Of a DNA stretch of 64,000 nt, positions 1 through 8,465 are shown piece by piece. This DNA is from Elusimicrobia bacterium UBA4817 (GTDB lineage Bacteria > Elusimicrobiota > UBA8919). The notes beneath the pieces were generated by a model. The model ran no database searches. It had not been told where the DNA came from and saw only the letters and a list, made by a program, of their open reading frames with translations. The stretch spans positions 1-64,000 of the forward strand of contig DHFT01000039.1 in assembly GCA_002402375.1 (NCBI GenBank), in the 5' to 3' direction. Numbering within the stretch: the first letter of the stretch is position 1; the number at the start of each line of letters is the position of its first letter. The translations under genes and the position numbers were made by a program.

Positions 1-51
1 ACATTCACATAGGAACAATCTCATTATATTTAATTGAGAGAAAATTGCAAT

Positions 52-84
52 AAAAAAATGACCGTTACCATCCCGGTCATTTTG
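52..84 (-). terminator. Rho-independent terminator
   Basis: A 9-bp inverted repeat (AAATGACCG at 56-64, CGGTCATTT at 74-82) with a 9-nt loop is followed, on the minus strand, by a run of T residues (the A run at 52-58). It lies about 195 nt beyond the stop codon of the oligopeptide-binding protein gene and is the likely end of that transcript. The hairpin also has a weaker T-rich tail on the plus strand, so it may act in both directions. Confidence 0.6.
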
Positions 85-106
85 TGTTTTTACAATTGTC
101 TTCACC

Positions 107-135
107 CGTCATTGCGAATGAAACGAAGCAATCTC
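107..135. repeat. Dispersed repeat of the GTCATTGCGAA...GAAGCAATCTC type
   Basis: The motif CGTCATTGCGAATGAAACG followed by AAGCAATCTC belongs to a widely seen class of palindromic intergenic repeats in environmental bacterial genomes. Only one copy is in this window, so its repetitive nature is known from the class and not shown here. The remaining bases of 1-278 hold no gene I can support; short plus-strand frames there show no family features. Confidence 0.5.
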
Positions 136-278
136 AAAACTTTTTACTTTTTAACCAAACAATTGAGGCCCGTCCCCAATTACTCCTATATTTTCCAATT
201 CTTAAAATCGTTGGCATGTTATTTCGTACTATGTCATATTTTAAACTATTTTTTGTATTTTGTCAAGCGGATTTTATT

Positions 279-1862
279 TCACGGTAATGTCAAGTATTTT
301 TGATTTGCTTTCGCCACGTACCACTCTCGGAAGTTCCAGCCGAGCCCTAAGGGGGCGACTTCGGGGCCTATAAATCTTTTGTGAATTACGGGCAGTGCAT
401 CCGCGACATACAGGAATGTATAGGGTTGGTCTTCTGCAAGAATTTTATGAATTTTTCTGTAGATTTTTTGCCTTTCTTTTTCAGGAAAAACTCTTCTACC
501 TTCCTCTAAAAGTTTATCAACTTCTTTATTTTCATAACTTACAAAATTATACTGCCCTTCTTTTTGTTGTGATGAATGCCACAGAGGATACTGGTCAGGG
601 TCGCGGGATAAAGACCAGCCCAAAATCACGGCATCAAATCTTTTTTTATCAATATACTGATGAATAAAGGTTGACCATTCCAGAATTCGGATATTTACTT
701 TTATTCCGACTTTTTTCAAATGCGATTGAATAAGTTCCGCTGCAACCGCCCGCGATTTATTACCCTGATTCGTGATAATTGTGAACTCAAATTTTTCACC
801 ATTTTTTGTAAGAATACCGTTATCTTCTTTCCATCCCAATTCATTAAAAATTTTTTTCGCTTTTTCAGGGTTGTATTCATAATCTTTTACATCGGGATTA
901 TAAGCCCAACTTGTCGGCGGATACGGTCCTGTTGCAGGAACACCTAATCCAAGTAAAATACCGTCAATAATTTCTTTTTTGTTTATAGAGTGTGCAATTG
1001 CCTGCCTGATTTTTTTCTCCTTGAAAAGCGGGTTCAAAAGATTATAGCCGAGATAGGCATAGCCGAAAGATGGGTATCGGAACTTATTGTAATTTTTGAA
1101 AAAATTTTGGTAGGCGTTGTATTGGTCGGGAGTGAGAGCCATCGTGTCAATAGTTTCATTTCTCAATTCCAGAAACTGAACCGACTGGTCAGGAATAATT
1201 CTGTAGATATATTTTGAAATTTTAGGATGTCCTTCAAAATAATCCGGATTAGCAACAAGCACGATTTTTTCATCTGTTTTCCATTCTACAAATTTGTAAG
1301 GACCTGTTCCGATAGGTTTTCGGTTCGCGGGGTGAGTATTGAAATCACCGTTTTGGAAAATATGTTTCGGAATTATCCCCATTCCCCATGAAATTAGTCC
1401 CGGCGAAAACGGTTCTTTGTAAGTAATTTTTATTTTATGCGGGTTGATGATTTCAAATTTTTTGACCAGTTCAAAATCGGAAGAATAAGGCGTTTTTACT
1501 TTCGGGTCAATAAGTTTTTGATATGTGAACTCAACATCTTCGGCGGTAAAAGGAACACCGTCGTGCCATCGGACATTTTTTCTTAAATTAAAAATTATTA
1601 TTTTTCCGTCGTCAGAAACCGTCCACGATTCTGCCAAATCCCCGACGATGTTTATATTTTTGTCATATTTTACCAGACCGTTGAAAACGAGCCCGTTTAT
1701 GTCGTTTGATGCGGAATCGGAAGATAAGACGGGGTTCAAATAGGTCGCATCACCGATGGAGGAATCAATGTAGTAATTTTTCTCGGCGGATTCTTTTTCC
1801 GGTCGATTTTTTTTACAAGAGGCAATATTAAGTGTCAAAAAAATAATCAGTAAAAATCGCAT
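279..1862 (-). CDS. Oligopeptide/dipeptide ABC transporter substrate-binding lipoprotein
   Basis: A 527-residue extracytoplasmic solute-binding protein of family 5 (OppA/DppA/AppA type), which captures peptides or other solutes outside the inner membrane and hands them to an ABC permease. The N-terminus is a lipoprotein signal ending in a lipobox (IASC, Cys16). Family-5 hallmarks include the LNPVLSSDSAS opening, the LAESW-VSDDGK...F-LR-NVRWHDG block near residues 77-103 and the GTGPYKF motif near 187. The length is normal for the family. No permease or ATPase gene is adjacent, so the partner transporter must lie elsewhere or downstream of the window. It starts 4 nt after the stop codon of the upstream M16 gene and is probably co-transcribed. 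The substrate cannot be deduced. Confidence 0.9.
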   Translation of the reverse strand: MRFLLIIFLTLNIASCKKNRPEKESAEKNYYIDSSIGDATYLNPVLSSDSASNDINGLVFNGLVKYDKNINIVGDLAESWTVSDDGKIIIFNLRKNVRWHDGVPFTAEDVEFTYQKLIDPKVKTPYSSDFELVKKFEIINPHKIKITYKEPFSPGLISWGMGIIPKHIFQNGDFNTHPANRKPIGTGPYKFVEWKTDEKIVLVANPDYFEGHPKISKYIYRIIPDQSVQFLELRNETIDTMALTPDQYNAYQNFFKNYNKFRYPSFGYAYLGYNLLNPLFKEKKIRQAIAHSINKKEIIDGILLGLGVPATGPYPPTSWAYNPDVKDYEYNPEKAKKIFNELGWKEDNGILTKNGEKFEFTIITNQGNKSRAVAAELIQSHLKKVGIKVNIRILEWSTFIHQYIDKKRFDAVILGWSLSRDPDQYPLWHSSQQKEGQYNFVSYENKEVDKLLEEGRRVFPEKERQKIYRKIHKILAEDQPYTFLYVADALPVIHKRFIGPEVAPLGLGWNFREWYVAKANQKYLTLP

Positions 1863-1866
1863 AGTA

Positions 1867-3153
1867 TTATTTTAATATTACGGTCGTAATGTTTTTAGGA
1901 GTTAAGTATTTATCGCAAACGTTTTTTATATCGGGAACTGTTATTTTGTCAATATCTTCAACATATTTTTTGTCGTATTCGTAACCCCGTCCCATTATTT
2001 CCCAGAAACCGAGCCACCAGCCCTGCCTTTGAATTGTTCTGTGGTCCAAAAAATAAGTTCCTTTCAGATATTCTTTTGCGTTTTTCAGTTCGTCATCGGT
2101 AAGTTCACTTAACTTTTTAATTTCATCAATGAATATTTTTTCCACCGTCGCTACATTTTCTTTTGATGTTCCGGCATACAACACAAAATCACTTGTTTCT
2201 TTTCTTGACGGATAAAAAGAATCTCCTTCATAGACCAACCCGTTTTTTTCCCGCAGCACATCAAAAAGCCGAGAACCCATTCCTCCGCCGAGTATGGCAT
2301 TAACTAATTTCAATGTAGCATATTCTTTTTGATTTATATCGGGCGCCAAAAATCCGGAAAAAATATACGATTGTTGAAATTTGCCGGTGTATATTTTTTT
2401 TGATTGTTTGGGTAGTTCTATTTTCGGTTGTTCTTTTTTTGTTTTTTCAGTTGTTCCTATAATTTTTATATTACCGAAATATTTTTCTACAAGTTTTTTT
2501 GTAGTTTCAAAATCAACATCACCGGTAACACATAAAACCATATTTGCCGTCTTAAAATGTTTCCTGTAATTATCGGAAATCTGCGAAGCCGTTAATGAGG
2601 AAACAGTTGTTTTATAACCTTCAACCGGTTTGTGGTAAGGGTGATTTCTGAAAATTAATTCGTTAAAATAATCATAAGCAACATTAAAAATATGGTCCGA
2701 TTTTGATTTTATCCCGGCAAGAATTTTAATTTTTTCCTTTTCAAATTCCTTTTCCGGAAATATCGGATTATGGACAACATCGGCAAAAATATCAAAAGCC
2801 GAAGCAAAATTGTCCGAGGGTACGAGTATTGAGACCTCAGAAAAGTTGTTTGAACAACCGGCGGAAATTGTAGCACCGAGCGATTCGGATTCAATTGCAA
2901 TTTTTTCTGAAGTTCTATTTGTTGTTCCTTTCGTCAGCAACTGAACGGTGAGATTTGTTATTCCTGCTTCGTTATCCGTTTCAACAGCCGCCCCGTCTTT
3001 TACGAATAAGTTTACGCTGACCAATCTGATTTTCTTTTTTTCGCAATGGACTAAAGTAAAACCGTTTTCAAGTACGATTTTGTTTGTTTGGGCGTAAAGA
3101 AAGTGAAAAAGCGAAAAAGCAAGAAAATGAGAAAGTAAAACTATTTTTTTCAT
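1867..3153 (-). CDS. M16-family peptidase-like protein, inactive subunit
   Basis: A 428-residue protein with the M16 fold (two halves, the second with the LGGGMGSRLFDVLREKNGL block), but the zinc-binding HxxEH motif is absent: the corresponding position reads ITNLTVQLLTKGT. In two-subunit M16B enzymes one partner carries the active site and the other is degenerate; the gene immediately upstream has an intact motif, so this is most simply the regulatory or substrate-holding partner. A signal peptide (residues 1-21, ending LYAQ) sends it to the periplasm. That signal peptide is encoded by imperfect 7-8-nt tandem repeats (see findings). The gene follows the active partner with a 3-nt gap. Confidence 0.88.
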   Translation of the reverse strand: MKKIVLLSHFLAFSLFHFLYAQTNKIVLENGFTLVHCEKKKIRLVSVNLFVKDGAAVETDNEAGITNLTVQLLTKGTTNRTSEKIAIESESLGATISAGCSNNFSEVSILVPSDNFASAFDIFADVVHNPIFPEKEFEKEKIKILAGIKSKSDHIFNVAYDYFNELIFRNHPYHKPVEGYKTTVSSLTASQISDNYRKHFKTANMVLCVTGDVDFETTKKLVEKYFGNIKIIGTTEKTKKEQPKIELPKQSKKIYTGKFQQSYIFSGFLAPDINQKEYATLKLVNAILGGGMGSRLFDVLREKNGLVYEGDSFYPSRKETSDFVLYAGTSKENVATVEKIFIDEIKKLSELTDDELKNAKEYLKGTYFLDHRTIQRQGWWLGFWEIMGRGYEYDKKYVEDIDKITVPDIKNVCDKYLTPKNITTVILK

Positions 3154-3156
3154 AAT

Positions 3157-4500
3157 TTACGGAGTGATGATTACCGTCGGAATGTTTGGAAAAATTAGAT
3201 ATTTTGAAATAACATTTTTTATACATTCAGGTCTAATTTTTTTTATATTTTTTATATAATTATCGGTAATTTTTTTGTTACCAAGAGCCGCATAAAATCC
3301 GAGTTCTTCCGCTTTACCGTCCGGCGTTTGCTCCTGTAAAAGTTTGTCCCGAATAAGAAGCACCCTTGCTCTGTCAAGTTCTTCATCCGTTACATTTTCA
3401 AATGTAAGTTGGTTAAGTTCAATCAAAATTTTATTTGATACAGTGGATGTATTTTCCGGTGAACATTCCGCATAGACGTAAAATAGTCCCGGTCCTTTGT
3501 GCGTGGCAAATGAAGCAGAAACTGTATAGGCAAGATTAGTTTCTTCAACAAGTTTTTTATAAAGCCGTGATGCCCTGCCTGTCCCCAAAATATAAGAAGC
3601 GACATCAAGTGGATACTGGTCATCGCTTTTTATATTTGCCGCTGGAAAACCCATAATTATGTATGAATGAGAAACATCTTTTTTGATTGTTTTTTTATAT
3701 GGTTCGCTAAAAGAGTATTTGAAATTTTCTGCATCTTTTAATTTGACAGCAATTTTTTGAATAAGTGTTTCTTTAAATTTTTCTTTTTCCTTTTTAAGTT
3801 TTTTAAGTTTTCCAAAACTATTTTTCAAAAAACCGAGCATTTCTTTTTTGTTGAAATTACCAGTGACTACGACGAATATATTTTTAGGAACATAAAATTT
3901 TTTATGAAACGACAGAAAATCATCCCGTTTTAATTTTGAAACCGTTTCTTCCGTTCCGATTACTTTTTGAGCATAACGGAAAAAATTAAGATAAACATGG
4001 TTATAAAATTCATCAAAAAGTAATGATTGCGGATTGTCGTCTTTTCTTTTGATTTCTTCCAAAATAACTTTTCGCTCTTTCTCAATTTCTTCTTCGGGAA
4101 AAAGCGGATTCAAAACGGCATCGGTGAGTATTTCTGCAGCTTTAAGGGAATAACTGCTCGGTACAACGGTATGAAAATATGTAAAGTCCTTTGAGGTAGC
4201 GGCGTTTATAATTCCGCCTAATTTTTCTATTTCTGGGGCAATCTGCTTTTGAGTCCTCGTCGGCGTTCCCTTAAAAATGAGATGTTCTATGAAATGGGAA
4301 ATTCCGGAAATATTTTTATCCTCATCAGTTGAACCAACGGCAACCCATATTTGTATCGCAGTTGTTGTCACCGTCGGGTCAAGAGCAAAAATAACCGATA
4401 CCCCGTTTTTCAGGGTTTTATTTTCAGCCGAATATAAAAAAAACACTGTTGTCAGTATCAGTAAATAACTGCTTAAAAAAAACTTGAGGATGTTTTTCAT
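3157..4500 (-). CDS. M16-family zinc peptidase, active subunit
   Basis: A 447-residue pitrilysin/processing-peptidase family (M16B) zinc protease. The metal site HFIEH lies at residues 69-73 and the distal glutamate in the KVILEEIK stretch about 75 residues later, as expected. The C-terminal half carries the typical LGTGRASRLYKKLVEE block near residue 310. A hydrophobic N-terminal segment (residues 5-24, followed by SAEN) is a signal peptide, so the enzyme probably degrades or processes peptides in the periplasm. With the inactive partner directly downstream it likely forms an alpha-beta pair. It lies 7 nt after the GAD-domain gene. The substrate is unknown. Confidence 0.92.
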   Translation of the reverse strand: MKNILKFFLSSYLLILTTVFFLYSAENKTLKNGVSVIFALDPTVTTTAIQIWVAVGSTDEDKNISGISHFIEHLIFKGTPTRTQKQIAPEIEKLGGIINAATSKDFTYFHTVVPSSYSLKAAEILTDAVLNPLFPEEEIEKERKVILEEIKRKDDNPQSLLFDEFYNHVYLNFFRYAQKVIGTEETVSKLKRDDFLSFHKKFYVPKNIFVVVTGNFNKKEMLGFLKNSFGKLKKLKKEKEKFKETLIQKIAVKLKDAENFKYSFSEPYKKTIKKDVSHSYIIMGFPAANIKSDDQYPLDVASYILGTGRASRLYKKLVEETNLAYTVSASFATHKGPGLFYVYAECSPENTSTVSNKILIELNQLTFENVTDEELDRARVLLIRDKLLQEQTPDGKAEELGFYAALGNKKITDNYIKNIKKIRPECIKNVISKYLIFPNIPTVIITP

Positions 4501-4507
4501 GTAGTAA

Positions 4508-4948
4508 TTATTTTTTCTTTTTGATTTTTTTCTTCTTTTTAGGCGGTTTCTTAACCGATTTTTTTATTTTTGGTTTGACGGTTTTTTTCGGCATTTTTTG
4601 GTTTTTCATTATTTCGGAAATCAGTTCAACTGCTTTTTCTGCTTTAGATTTCTCCGCTGCTACAAATACCACTACATCTTTTTTGGAACAGGAAAATTCT
4701 TTTTCAATAGACTTTTTCTCTTCGGCACCTATGCCATAATGCGGAAGTTCATCGGTTGAAATAAAGCCTCCCGCCCCCGCTTTTTTTGAAACTGCCGACT
4801 GAAGCGTATTGGATAATTTTACATCTTTTACTAAAAGTCCCGTCAGACCTGCAATTTTTACTCCGAGAACGACGCTACCTTTTGCAATCAGATTTCCGAT
4901 AAGATTTGACTCGGTCTTTTTTAAGAGATTTGTAATATCTTTTACCAT
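4508..4948 (-). CDS. Stand-alone GAD-domain protein (GatE/AspRS-insert-like) with Lys-rich tail
   Basis: 146 residues. Residues about 10-112 resemble the GAD domain that is otherwise an insert in archaeal GatE (Glu-tRNA(Gln) amidotransferase) and bacterial AspRS: a small-sidechain run NLIGNLIAKGSVVLGVKIAG, then GLTGLLVKDVKLSNTL, then the highly characteristic STDELPHYGI at 64-73, then DVVVFVAAEKSKAEKAVELI. Here it stands alone with no catalytic GatB/GatE or synthetase part. Residues 118-146 are an almost pure Lys/Pro tail, suited to RNA or ribosome contact. A strong Shine-Dalgarno sequence (GGGAGGT) precedes the ATG. The function is not known; tRNA binding is an inference from the domain. The neighbours (a lone RAM domain upstream, M16 genes downstream) do not clarify its role. 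Confidence 0.75.
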   Translation of the reverse strand: MVKDITNLLKKTESNLIGNLIAKGSVVLGVKIAGLTGLLVKDVKLSNTLQSAVSKKAGAGGFISTDELPHYGIGAEEKKSIEKEFSCSKKDVVVFVAAEKSKAEKAVELISEIMKNQKMPKKTVKPKIKKSVKKPPKKKKKIKKKK

Positions 4949-4969
4949 AACTACCTCCCTGATAGGATG

Positions 4970-5209
4970 TCAAATTGCTGTGGTTATAAGCGTTTCAGTT
5001 GTAGAAATCCCCGGAATTGCCCGTATTTTATGAACGACTAACATTGTCAATTCCTGAATACTTCCTGCTTCCACATCTATCACCAAATCCCATCTGCCCA
5101 AAACCGCGCTTATGTGCGTTATACCCTTGATAATTCTCAATTTGTTAAGCGTCTGTTTTTCTTTTCCCGCAACAAGTTTTGCCAGTACTAATCCCGATGA
5201 CATTGCCAT
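4970..5209 (-). CDS. Stand-alone Lrp/AsnC ligand-binding (RAM) domain protein
   Basis: 79 residues forming a single RAM (regulation of amino-acid metabolism) domain with the alpha-beta ferredoxin-like pattern: VLAKLVAGKEKQTLNKL, GITHISAVLGRWDLVIDVEA, then IRAIPGISTTETLITTAI. The DNA-binding helix-turn-helix of full Lrp proteins is absent, so it cannot act as a classical repressor; such proteins usually assemble as dimers or decamers and sense small molecules. I chose the ATG at 5209 rather than the upstream ATG at 5233 because GGGGTGAG sits 2-9 nt before it. It lies 31 nt after nnrE and 21 nt before the GAD gene. Confidence 0.85.
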   Translation of the reverse strand: MAMSSGLVLAKLVAGKEKQTLNKLRIIKGITHISAVLGRWDLVIDVEAGSIQELTMLVVHKIRAIPGISTTETLITTAI

Positions 5210-5240
5210 TTTCTCACCCCCTATATGCATCAATTAAAAG

Positions 5241-5885
5241 TTAAAATTTCAAGCCAATATCGGTAACAATAATTTTTCCTGCGCATTTTCTACCGTCGTG
5301 AATTCGCAATCCTTTTTTTATCGCAACCATTGTAACAGTTAAGTTTGATTTTACCGCTCCACCCAAGTTTTTTCCCGTATCCGCATCAATTCCCGATGGT
5401 ATATCAACCGAGACAACCGGTATTTTTGCCGAATTTATTTTTTGGATAATTTTTTTATAGGGTTCTCTGATTTTTCCTTTCGTGCCTGTTCCGAGCAATG
5501 CGTCAACAATTAAATCTACTTTCGGAATTTTAATTTTCTGCGACGACAAATAGGTAACCGGAATTTTAATTTTTCGTATTATATTAAGGTTGGTTAAAGC
5601 ATCTCCGGAGTATTTTGATGTTTTTTGTGCGGTAAAAACTTTTACTTTTATACCGTGATTGAAAAGATGTCTTGCTATGACAAAACCGTCACCGCCGTTG
5701 TTTCCGCCTCCGCAAAAAATTGTAACTTGTCGCGGATGAAATTTTTTAAGAATTATTTCAGCCGTATTTTTTCCGGCATTTTCCATTAAAACAATTGACG
5801 GAATCAAAAATTTTTCAACGGCAAGTCCGTCAAGACGTCTTATTTCGTCGGATGTAATTATTTTTCCGAAAGTAGTTTTGCGCAT
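5241..5885 (-). CDS. nnrE: NAD(P)H-hydrate epimerase (YjeF N-terminal domain)
   Basis: 214 residues, a single YjeF_N domain that interconverts R- and S-epimers of hydrated NAD(P)H so that the damaged cofactor can be repaired. Visible signatures are SDEIRRLDGLAVEKF, LMENAGKNTAEII, the glycine-rich FCGGGNNGGDGFVIARHL loop, DLIVDALLGTG and VSVDIPSGIDADTG. The C-terminal ADP/ATP-dependent dehydratase half (NnrD), fused in E. coli, is absent, so repair needs a separate dehydratase. The gene overlaps the end of galT by 28 nt, implying translational coupling. Confidence 0.93.
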   Translation of the reverse strand: MRKTTFGKIITSDEIRRLDGLAVEKFLIPSIVLMENAGKNTAEIILKKFHPRQVTIFCGGGNNGGDGFVIARHLFNHGIKVKVFTAQKTSKYSGDALTNLNIIRKIKIPVTYLSSQKIKIPKVDLIVDALLGTGTKGKIREPYKKIIQKINSAKIPVVSVDIPSGIDADTGKNLGGAVKSNLTVTMVAIKKGLRIHDGRKCAGKIIVTDIGLKF

Positions 5886-6874
5886 GTTTCCGGTAATAGT
5901 GGCTCTATATGGCAGCCGGAGCCCAATTCAAAACCCGTGGCGTTTTCAACCGTTTTAGGGTATATTTCAATATGCCAGTGAAAATCATTATATATTGTTT
6001 TCCAGTAGTCCTGTTTAGGTCTTAAATAAGGTATCGTGTGCAATATGTAAGTTAACGGCGGGTCGTTTAACGTTCTGGCAATTTTTGACAGGGAAATTTT
6101 AAGTATCTGCGCGAGATTTTTCATGGATGTTTCGCTTTCCTGCTTGAAGTCCGCGTTATGAATTTTCGGCATAATAAGAAGTTCAAAAGGAAATTTTGCG
6201 GCGAAAGGCACGAAGGAAATATAATCGGTATTTTCCTCAACAATCCGTTTGCCGTCTTTTTGTTCCTGACGGATTATATCGCAGAAAAGGCACCTTTCTT
6301 TATAAGAAAAATAATTTTTTGCGGATATAAGTTCGTCCTTTATCGCTTTCGGGGTTAAGGGAATCGCAGCAAGTTGCGAATGGGTGTGCCCGTATCTGAA
6401 CGGCGATTGGGGACGCTGATTTTTGAATATCAGGGCGTATTTAAGTCGTTCGTCGTTGTTTAGGTCTCTTAATCTTGTTTGATAAACTTTTAAAACAAGC
6501 AGTATCTGTTCGGGAGGAAGTTCGCAAATATTTTTTATGTGCTTGGGTGATTCTATTATAAGTTCGTGGGCGCCGATGTTGTTCATCATATCGTATATTC
6601 CCCGCCCGACTTTACCGACATCGCCCTCTATCTTGAAAGCTGCGGATTTTGACGGAACCACTCTTACCTGCCAACCCGGTGTGTTTGGCCGCGTATCAAA
6701 TTTTCTTATTGAATATATTTCCGGAAGTGTCTTTGTTTCGTTGCCTTCGCAAAAAAAACATTCAACCCCTGCTTCTTTAGGTTTTGGATTTAACGATGAA
6801 AAAAATTCTTCTTCGCTCTGCGTTCCGGTGATAATCCATCTGTGCGATATTAAGTCCCGTCTCAATTCCGGCAT
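5858..6874 (-). CDS. galT: Galactose-1-phosphate uridylyltransferase family protein
   Basis: 338 residues of the GalT branch of the HIT superfamily, which transfers UMP between UDP-glucose and galactose-1-phosphate (or a related hexose phosphate). The N-terminal LRRDLISHRWIITG block, a CFFC zinc pair, the nucleophile region YGHTHSQLAAIP (HxH), a second CLFC pair and the C-terminal FHWHIEIYP are all present. The length matches bacterial GalT. Its promoter has both consensus hexamers and a strong AAGGAG ribosome site precedes the ATG, so this is the first gene of a run that continues through nnrE, RAM, GAD, the M16 genes and the binding protein. Some relatives use other sugars. Confidence 0.9.
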   Translation of the reverse strand: MPELRRDLISHRWIITGTQSEEEFFSSLNPKPKEAGVECFFCEGNETKTLPEIYSIRKFDTRPNTPGWQVRVVPSKSAAFKIEGDVGKVGRGIYDMMNNIGAHELIIESPKHIKNICELPPEQILLVLKVYQTRLRDLNNDERLKYALIFKNQRPQSPFRYGHTHSQLAAIPLTPKAIKDELISAKNYFSYKERCLFCDIIRQEQKDGKRIVEENTDYISFVPFAAKFPFELLIMPKIHNADFKQESETSMKNLAQILKISLSKIARTLNDPPLTYILHTIPYLRPKQDYWKTIYNDFHWHIEIYPKTVENATGFELGSGCHIEPLLPETCAKLLSEK

Positions 6875-6894
6875 AGTTTAACTCCTTGAAAAAA

Positions 6895-6922
6895 ATTATA
6901 CATTTTTTTTTGGTTATGTCAA
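6895..6922 (-). promoter_or_regulatory. Sigma70-type promoter of galT
   Basis: On the minus strand TTGACA (6917-6922) and TATAAT (6895-6900) are separated by exactly 16 nt. The -35 hexamer overlaps the stop codon of nfi. The predicted start of transcription is about 6888, 14 nt before the galT start codon, with AAGGAG between them. Confidence 0.8.
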
Positions 6923-7611
6923 TCCCGTTTTGACGAGTTTGCTTCAATGTGTGCCAAACGCAGCGGTTCTGGAATACGGTATTTCGTCAGACACTTAAAA
7001 ACAATATCTGCTGCCGTTGTTAATCCGATTCTGTGTCCCTGCGAAATAAAAATTGACTTTGTAAATTTTTTTGGACGCATCACTATTCCGATTAAAGTGC
7101 CGGCGTTATCTTTCAGAAAAGTATAAGCGCCTTTTAATCCCGGCGGCGGTTCTTCGTAATTTCCAAAGAGGTGCGATTTTGCACACCCGATTGACGGTTT
7201 ATCAAGTATAACGCCGAGATGTGATGCGATGCCGATTCCTCTCGGATGAGCAATCCCCTGACCGTCAAACAAAAAAACATCCGGTTCTGTTTTCAATTTT
7301 TTTATTGCATCAAGCAGAACGGGTCCTTCCCTGAAAGAAAGATAACCGGGAATATAGGGAAATGCAAATTTTTTACGATATTTTATCTTTACTTTTTCCA
7401 AAATTTCAAATGAGGCGAAGTCAAGAACTACAACAGCCGCAAAAATTTCCTTTTCGTTTTTTGAATATGAAACATCACATCCGGCAACAGTTTTAATTTG
7501 TGAAATATCCGCAAACTCATTTTTGAGAATTATTTTTGCCGACAGATGCTGCTGAATAATTTTTGCCCGCCGCACATCATCCGGCATTTCAAATTTATTT
7601 TTTATGAGCAT
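6919..7611 (-). CDS. nfi: Endonuclease V (deoxyinosine repair)
   Basis: 230 residues of the Nfi family, which nicks DNA (or RNA) next to deaminated adenine (inosine). Motifs: AGCDVSYS with the first metal-binding Asp near residue 44, the wedge region PYIPGYLSFREGPVLLDAI, LFDGQGIAHPRGIGIASHLGV with the second catalytic Asp, and GCAKSHLFG. I chose the ATG at 7611, which overlaps the stop of the radical SAM gene and is preceded by CAGGA, over the TTG at 7626. Its position behind an unrelated radical SAM gene is probably only co-transcription. Confidence 0.93.
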   Translation of the reverse strand: MLIKNKFEMPDDVRRAKIIQQHLSAKIILKNEFADISQIKTVAGCDVSYSKNEKEIFAAVVVLDFASFEILEKVKIKYRKKFAFPYIPGYLSFREGPVLLDAIKKLKTEPDVFLFDGQGIAHPRGIGIASHLGVILDKPSIGCAKSHLFGNYEEPPPGLKGAYTFLKDNAGTLIGIVMRPKKFTKSIFISQGHRIGLTTAADIVFKCLTKYRIPEPLRLAHIEANSSKRD

Positions 7612-8465
7612 AAATCCTGCCGCCAACCGTTTGTAAGTCCTAATTCATCTGCCCAGTTTAGAACTTGTGAGTATTCCTCGTCGGTAATTTTTCGTTGCAA
7701 TTCAGGAAACTCGTCAGTTCTGTTCGCGGGATGATACTGTGCCATAATTGAGATGTAGGTTTCCGGCGAAATTTCTTTTGCGATAAATTCAAATATCTTT
7801 TGGCTTCCTGCGATATTTTGCGGAAGCACCAAATGTCGTATAAGAAGTCCCTTGACAGCAACACCATTTCTTATTTGTAAATTACCAACCTGTTTGTGCA
7901 TTTCTTTAAGTGCTTTTTTATTTATTTCCCAATAATTTTTTGCATCAGAATATTTTTCGGCCATTTTATCGTCGGAGTATTTTGCATCTGGCATATATAT
8001 GTCAATAAAACCCTCTAATAATTTTAATGTTTCTACTTTTTCATAACCGCCGGAATTATAGACAATAGGAATTTTAAGTCCTTTATTTTTTGCCAATAAG
8101 ATCGCTTCAATTATTTGGGGCAATACATGCGTCGGTGTAACAAGGTTTATATTATGTGCATTTTGGCTTTGGAGTTGCATCATTATTTCGGCTAATTTTT
8201 CAATCGTCACTTCATTACCGTGATAAAGTTGAGAGATGGGATAGTTCTGGCAAAAAACGCATCTCAAGTTACAGCCGGTAAAAAAAATTGTTCCAGAACC
8301 GCTGATTCCGGAAATCGGCGGTTCTTCTCCGAAATGCAGATTGTAAGCGGAAATTTTTGGATTCTTACCGATTTTACAGAAGCATAATTCGTTTTTAAGA
8401 CGGTTAACATTGCAGTTTCTCGGACAGACGGAGCATTTTTCAAGGCGCGCGGAAAAGTTTTTCAT
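7602..8465 (-). CDS. PflX-type radical SAM protein (COG1313)
   Basis: 287 residues. The radical SAM cluster motif is TGCNLRCVFCQNYPIS near residues 63-78, inside the characteristic ISGSGTIFFTGC context of the PflX/pyruvate-formate-lyase-activase-like family. The N-terminus carries additional cysteines (C11, C14, C18, C28, C30), consistent with a second metal or Fe-S site. Members are widespread, but the target remains uncertain, so I do not assign a glycyl-radical enzyme as partner; none is encoded here. It overlaps the upstream membrane-protein gene by 4 nt and the downstream nfi start by 10 nt. Confidence 0.85.
   Translation of the reverse strand: MKNFSARLEKCSVCPRNCNVNRLKNELCFCKIGKNPKISAYNLHFGEEPPISGISGSGTIFFTGCNLRCVFCQNYPISQLYHGNEVTIEKLAEIMMQLQSQNAHNINLVTPTHVLPQIIEAILLAKNKGLKIPIVYNSGGYEKVETLKLLEGFIDIYMPDAKYSDDKMAEKYSDAKNYWEINKKALKEMHKQVGNLQIRNGVAVKGLLIRHLVLPQNIAGSQKIFEFIAKEISPETYISIMAQYHPANRTDEFPELQRKITDEEYSQVLNWADELGLTNGWRQDLCS

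Noticed and set aside
34..303. Plus-strand 89-codon frame at the left edge
   Set aside because: It runs through a terminator hairpin and a dispersed repeat, and the translation has no recognisable features.
4508..4596. Poly-lysine tail of the GAD protein as a possible frameshift product
   Set aside because: The A-rich run is long and regular, ends in a proper stop next to the M16 gene, and low-complexity basic tails are normal for RNA-binding proteins; no second frame gives a better sequence.
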